Shown here piece after piece: positions 62,475 to 64,000 of a DNA stretch of 64,000 nt. A model generated the notes under the pieces. The model worked only from the letters and a program-made list of their open reading frames with translations, was not told where the DNA came from and ran no database searches. Within the stretch, counting starts at the first letter, position 1. Every line of letters starts with the position of its first letter. A program made the position numbers and the translations under genes. The DNA comes from Gimesia maris (GTDB lineage Bacteria; Planctomycetota; Planctomycetia; Planctomycetales; Planctomycetaceae). The DNA lies in the NCBI RefSeq assembly GCF_008298035.1, contig NZ_CP042910.1, forward strand, positions 4,045,001-4,109,000. The letters are read 5' to 3'.

Positions 62475-63896
62475 ATGAGTAACACAAAAAATCTGTTCGA
62501 TAAAGTCTGGGACTTACACTGCGTCAAAACTCTCGAATCCGGACAGGATCAGCTGCTGATCGGCTTACACCTGATCCATGAAGTCACCAGCCCGCAGGCA
62601 TTTGAAATGCTGCGTGATCGGGGACTGAAAGTGCTGTTCCCCGAACGCACGATCGCCACCGTGGACCATATCGTCCCGACACAGAACCAGGCACGTCCCT
62701 TTGCAGACCTGCTGGCGGAAGAAATGATGTCCGCCATCGAAAAAAACTGCATTGAGTTTGGCGTCACGCTACTGGATGTTGATGATATCCGGCAGGGAAT
62801 CGTACATGTTGTCGGCCCTGAGCAGGGGCTCACGCAGCCCGGCATGACGATTGTCTGTGGTGACAGTCACACCAGTACCCACGGTGCCTTCGGTTCGATT
62901 GCACTGGGAATCGGAACCAGCCAGGTTGCACACGTGCTGGCCACGCAGACCATGGCACTGGGACGCCCGAAAGTCCGCCAGGTCGTCGTGAATGGCGAAC
63001 TCGGTCCGGGCGTGACCGCCAAAGACGTGACGCTGTACATCATCCGCAAACTGGGTGTCCAGGGAGGCGTGGGTTACGCTTACGAATATGCAGGTGAAGT
63101 TTTCGACCGCATGTCAATGGAAGAACGGATGACAGTCTGCAACATGAGCATCGAAGGGGGAGCCCGCTGCGGATACATCAACCCAGACCAGACAACTGTC
63201 GACTACTTGAAAGGCCGCCCGTTTGCCCCGCAGGGAGCCGCCTTTGACAAAGCTGCGGAATGGTGGCTCGACCTTGCTTCCGGTCCCGATGCACAATTCG
63301 ACGATGTCGTGGAATTTGACGCCGCTGACATCGAACCCACGGTCACCTGGGGCATCACTCCGGCGCAATCAGTCGGCGTCTCAGAAAATCTGGCTCCGAT
63401 TTCCAGCTATGCTCCCGATGAGCAGACACTGATCAAAGAAGCGTTCCGTTATATGGAACTGGAAGAAAACCAGCCGATTAAAGGCCAGAAAATCGATGTG
63501 GCCTTTATTGGTTCCTGTACGAATTCACGTATTTCTGACCTGCGTGAAGCAGCCAAAGTCGTCGAAGGGCGACATGTCGCCGAACATGTGCGGGCATTGG
63601 TTGTTCCGGGGTCACAGCTGGTCCGCAAACAGGCGATTGAAGAAGGCCTGGACAAAATCTTTTCCGATGCCGGTTTCGAATGGCGTGAAGCAGGCTGCTC
63701 AATGTGCCTGGCTATGAACCCCGATAAACTCGTTGGAAACGAATTGTGTGCTTCCTCCAGTAACCGGAATTTCAAGGGGCGTCAAGGCAGCCCCACCGGT
63801 CGTACCCTGTTAATGAGCCCGACCATGGTCGCTGCCGCTGCCATCAATGGCTGTGTCACTGATGTGCGGGAACTGCTCAGCCCGGCGACTGTCTGA
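62475..63896 (+). CDS. leuC: 3-isopropylmalate dehydratase, large subunit
   Basis: 473 residues from the ATG at 62475 ([12 protein letters not shown]), the normal length; the frame is open from 62367 but the extra 36 residues are not family-like. Aconitase-type enzyme: [21 protein letters not shown], 4Fe-4S ligands in [17 protein letters not shown] and [12 protein letters not shown], and [12 protein letters not shown] near the end. Isomerises 2- to 3-isopropylmalate in leucine synthesis together with LeuD, which starts 58 bases downstream. Confidence 0.97.
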   Translation: MSNTKNLFDKVWDLHCVKTLESGQDQLLIGLHLIHEVTSPQAFEMLRDRGLKVLFPERTIATVDHIVPTQNQARPFADLLAEEMMSAIEKNCIEFGVTLLDVDDIRQGIVHVVGPEQGLTQPGMTIVCGDSHTSTHGAFGSIALGIGTSQVAHVLATQTMALGRPKVRQVVVNGELGPGVTAKDVTLYIIRKLGVQGGVGYAYEYAGEVFDRMSMEERMTVCNMSIEGGARCGYINPDQTTVDYLKGRPFAPQGAAFDKAAEWWLDLASGPDAQFDDVVEFDAADIEPTVTWGITPAQSVGVSENLAPISSYAPDEQTLIKEAFRYMELEENQPIKGQKIDVAFIGSCTNSRISDLREAAKVVEGRHVAEHVRALVVPGSQLVRKQAIEEGLDKIFSDAGFEWREAGCSMCLAMNPDKLVGNELCASSSNRNFKGRQGSPTGRTLLMSPTMVAAAAINGCVTDVRELLSPATV

Positions 63897-63954
63897 TTCA
63901 CCTTAAAATTTCACCGACAAAATAATCGATTGCATAAATCAAAAGAACAGAACC

Positions 63955-64000
63955 ATGAATAAAGTAGAAAATATCACTGGAACGGGAATTCCTCTTTTAC
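63955..64000 (+). CDS. leuD: 3-isopropylmalate dehydratase, small subunit (first 15 codons)
   Basis: An ATG at 63955 opens MNKVENITGTGIPLL and runs off the window. Position right after leuC and the start style fit LeuD; too short for proof. Confidence 0.6.
   Translation, partial: MNKVENITGTGIPLL

Overview
The window comes from a planctomycete, most likely from the Gimesia/Rubinisphaera part of the Planctomycetaceae. That is an inference from gene families only. The signs are three DUF1559 pseudopilin-like proteins with a GFTLIELL N-terminus, sigma/FecR and sigma/kinase gene pairs, a DUF1501 protein, many long proteins of unknown function, and an ffh-rpsP-trmD-rplS-yraN run next to ordinary bacterial housekeeping genes.

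Layout. 1-6.1 kb: the start of a sialidase-like gene (minus strand, cut by the window edge), then an ECF sigma / FecR-like anti-sigma / WD40 lipoprotein operon. 6.1-16.6 kb: an AT-rich accessory stretch with three DUF1559 genes, a tiny lipoprotein, a family-2 glycosyltransferase followed by the remnant of another gene, an animal-type heme peroxidase and a Cys-rich secreted protein. 16.6-19.3 kb: a minus-strand operon of an ECF sigma factor and a membrane Ser/Thr kinase. 19.8-34.3 kb: a compact eight-gene plus-strand operon rich in copper proteins. It encodes a giant protein with three multicopper-oxidase-like modules and a plastocyanin-like domain, a cupredoxin-like/FG-GAP protein, a secreted protein with three near-identical cupredoxin repeats, a galactose/glyoxal-oxidase-like copper-radical enzyme fused to a cupredoxin, a thioredoxin-fold protein and three proteins of unknown function. 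34.4-35.8 kb: an IS66 remnant, a truncated tyrosine recombinase and tRNA-Ser(UGA), which look like the scar of an integrated island. 36-64 kb: mostly core metabolism: cob(I)alamin adenosyltransferase, metH, a candidate PPi-dependent PEP carboxykinase, a DUF1501 protein, an asparagine-synthetase-like/radical-SAM pair, ligA, gmd, a cation/proton antiporter, an aldehyde dehydrogenase, a ketosynthase-like protein without its nucleophilic Cys, ridA, yraN, rplS, trmD, rpsP, ffh, leuC and the first codons of leuD.

The most interesting system is the copper operon at 19.8-34.3 kb. The galactose-oxidase-like protein keeps the cross-linked Cys/Tyr pair and the other copper ligands, so it should oxidise an alcohol or aldehyde and release H2O2. 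The cupredoxins and multicopper-oxidase modules could move electrons, and the thioredoxin-fold protein (and perhaps the heme peroxidase at 12.4 kb) could deal with or use the peroxide. That functional reading is inference; the motifs are seen directly.

A second unexplained element is a family of ~92-bp hairpin repeats with inverted arms close to TTTTACTGTAGCGTCTC. There are six copies in intergenic regions, several touching the stop codon of a neighbouring gene, in both orientations.
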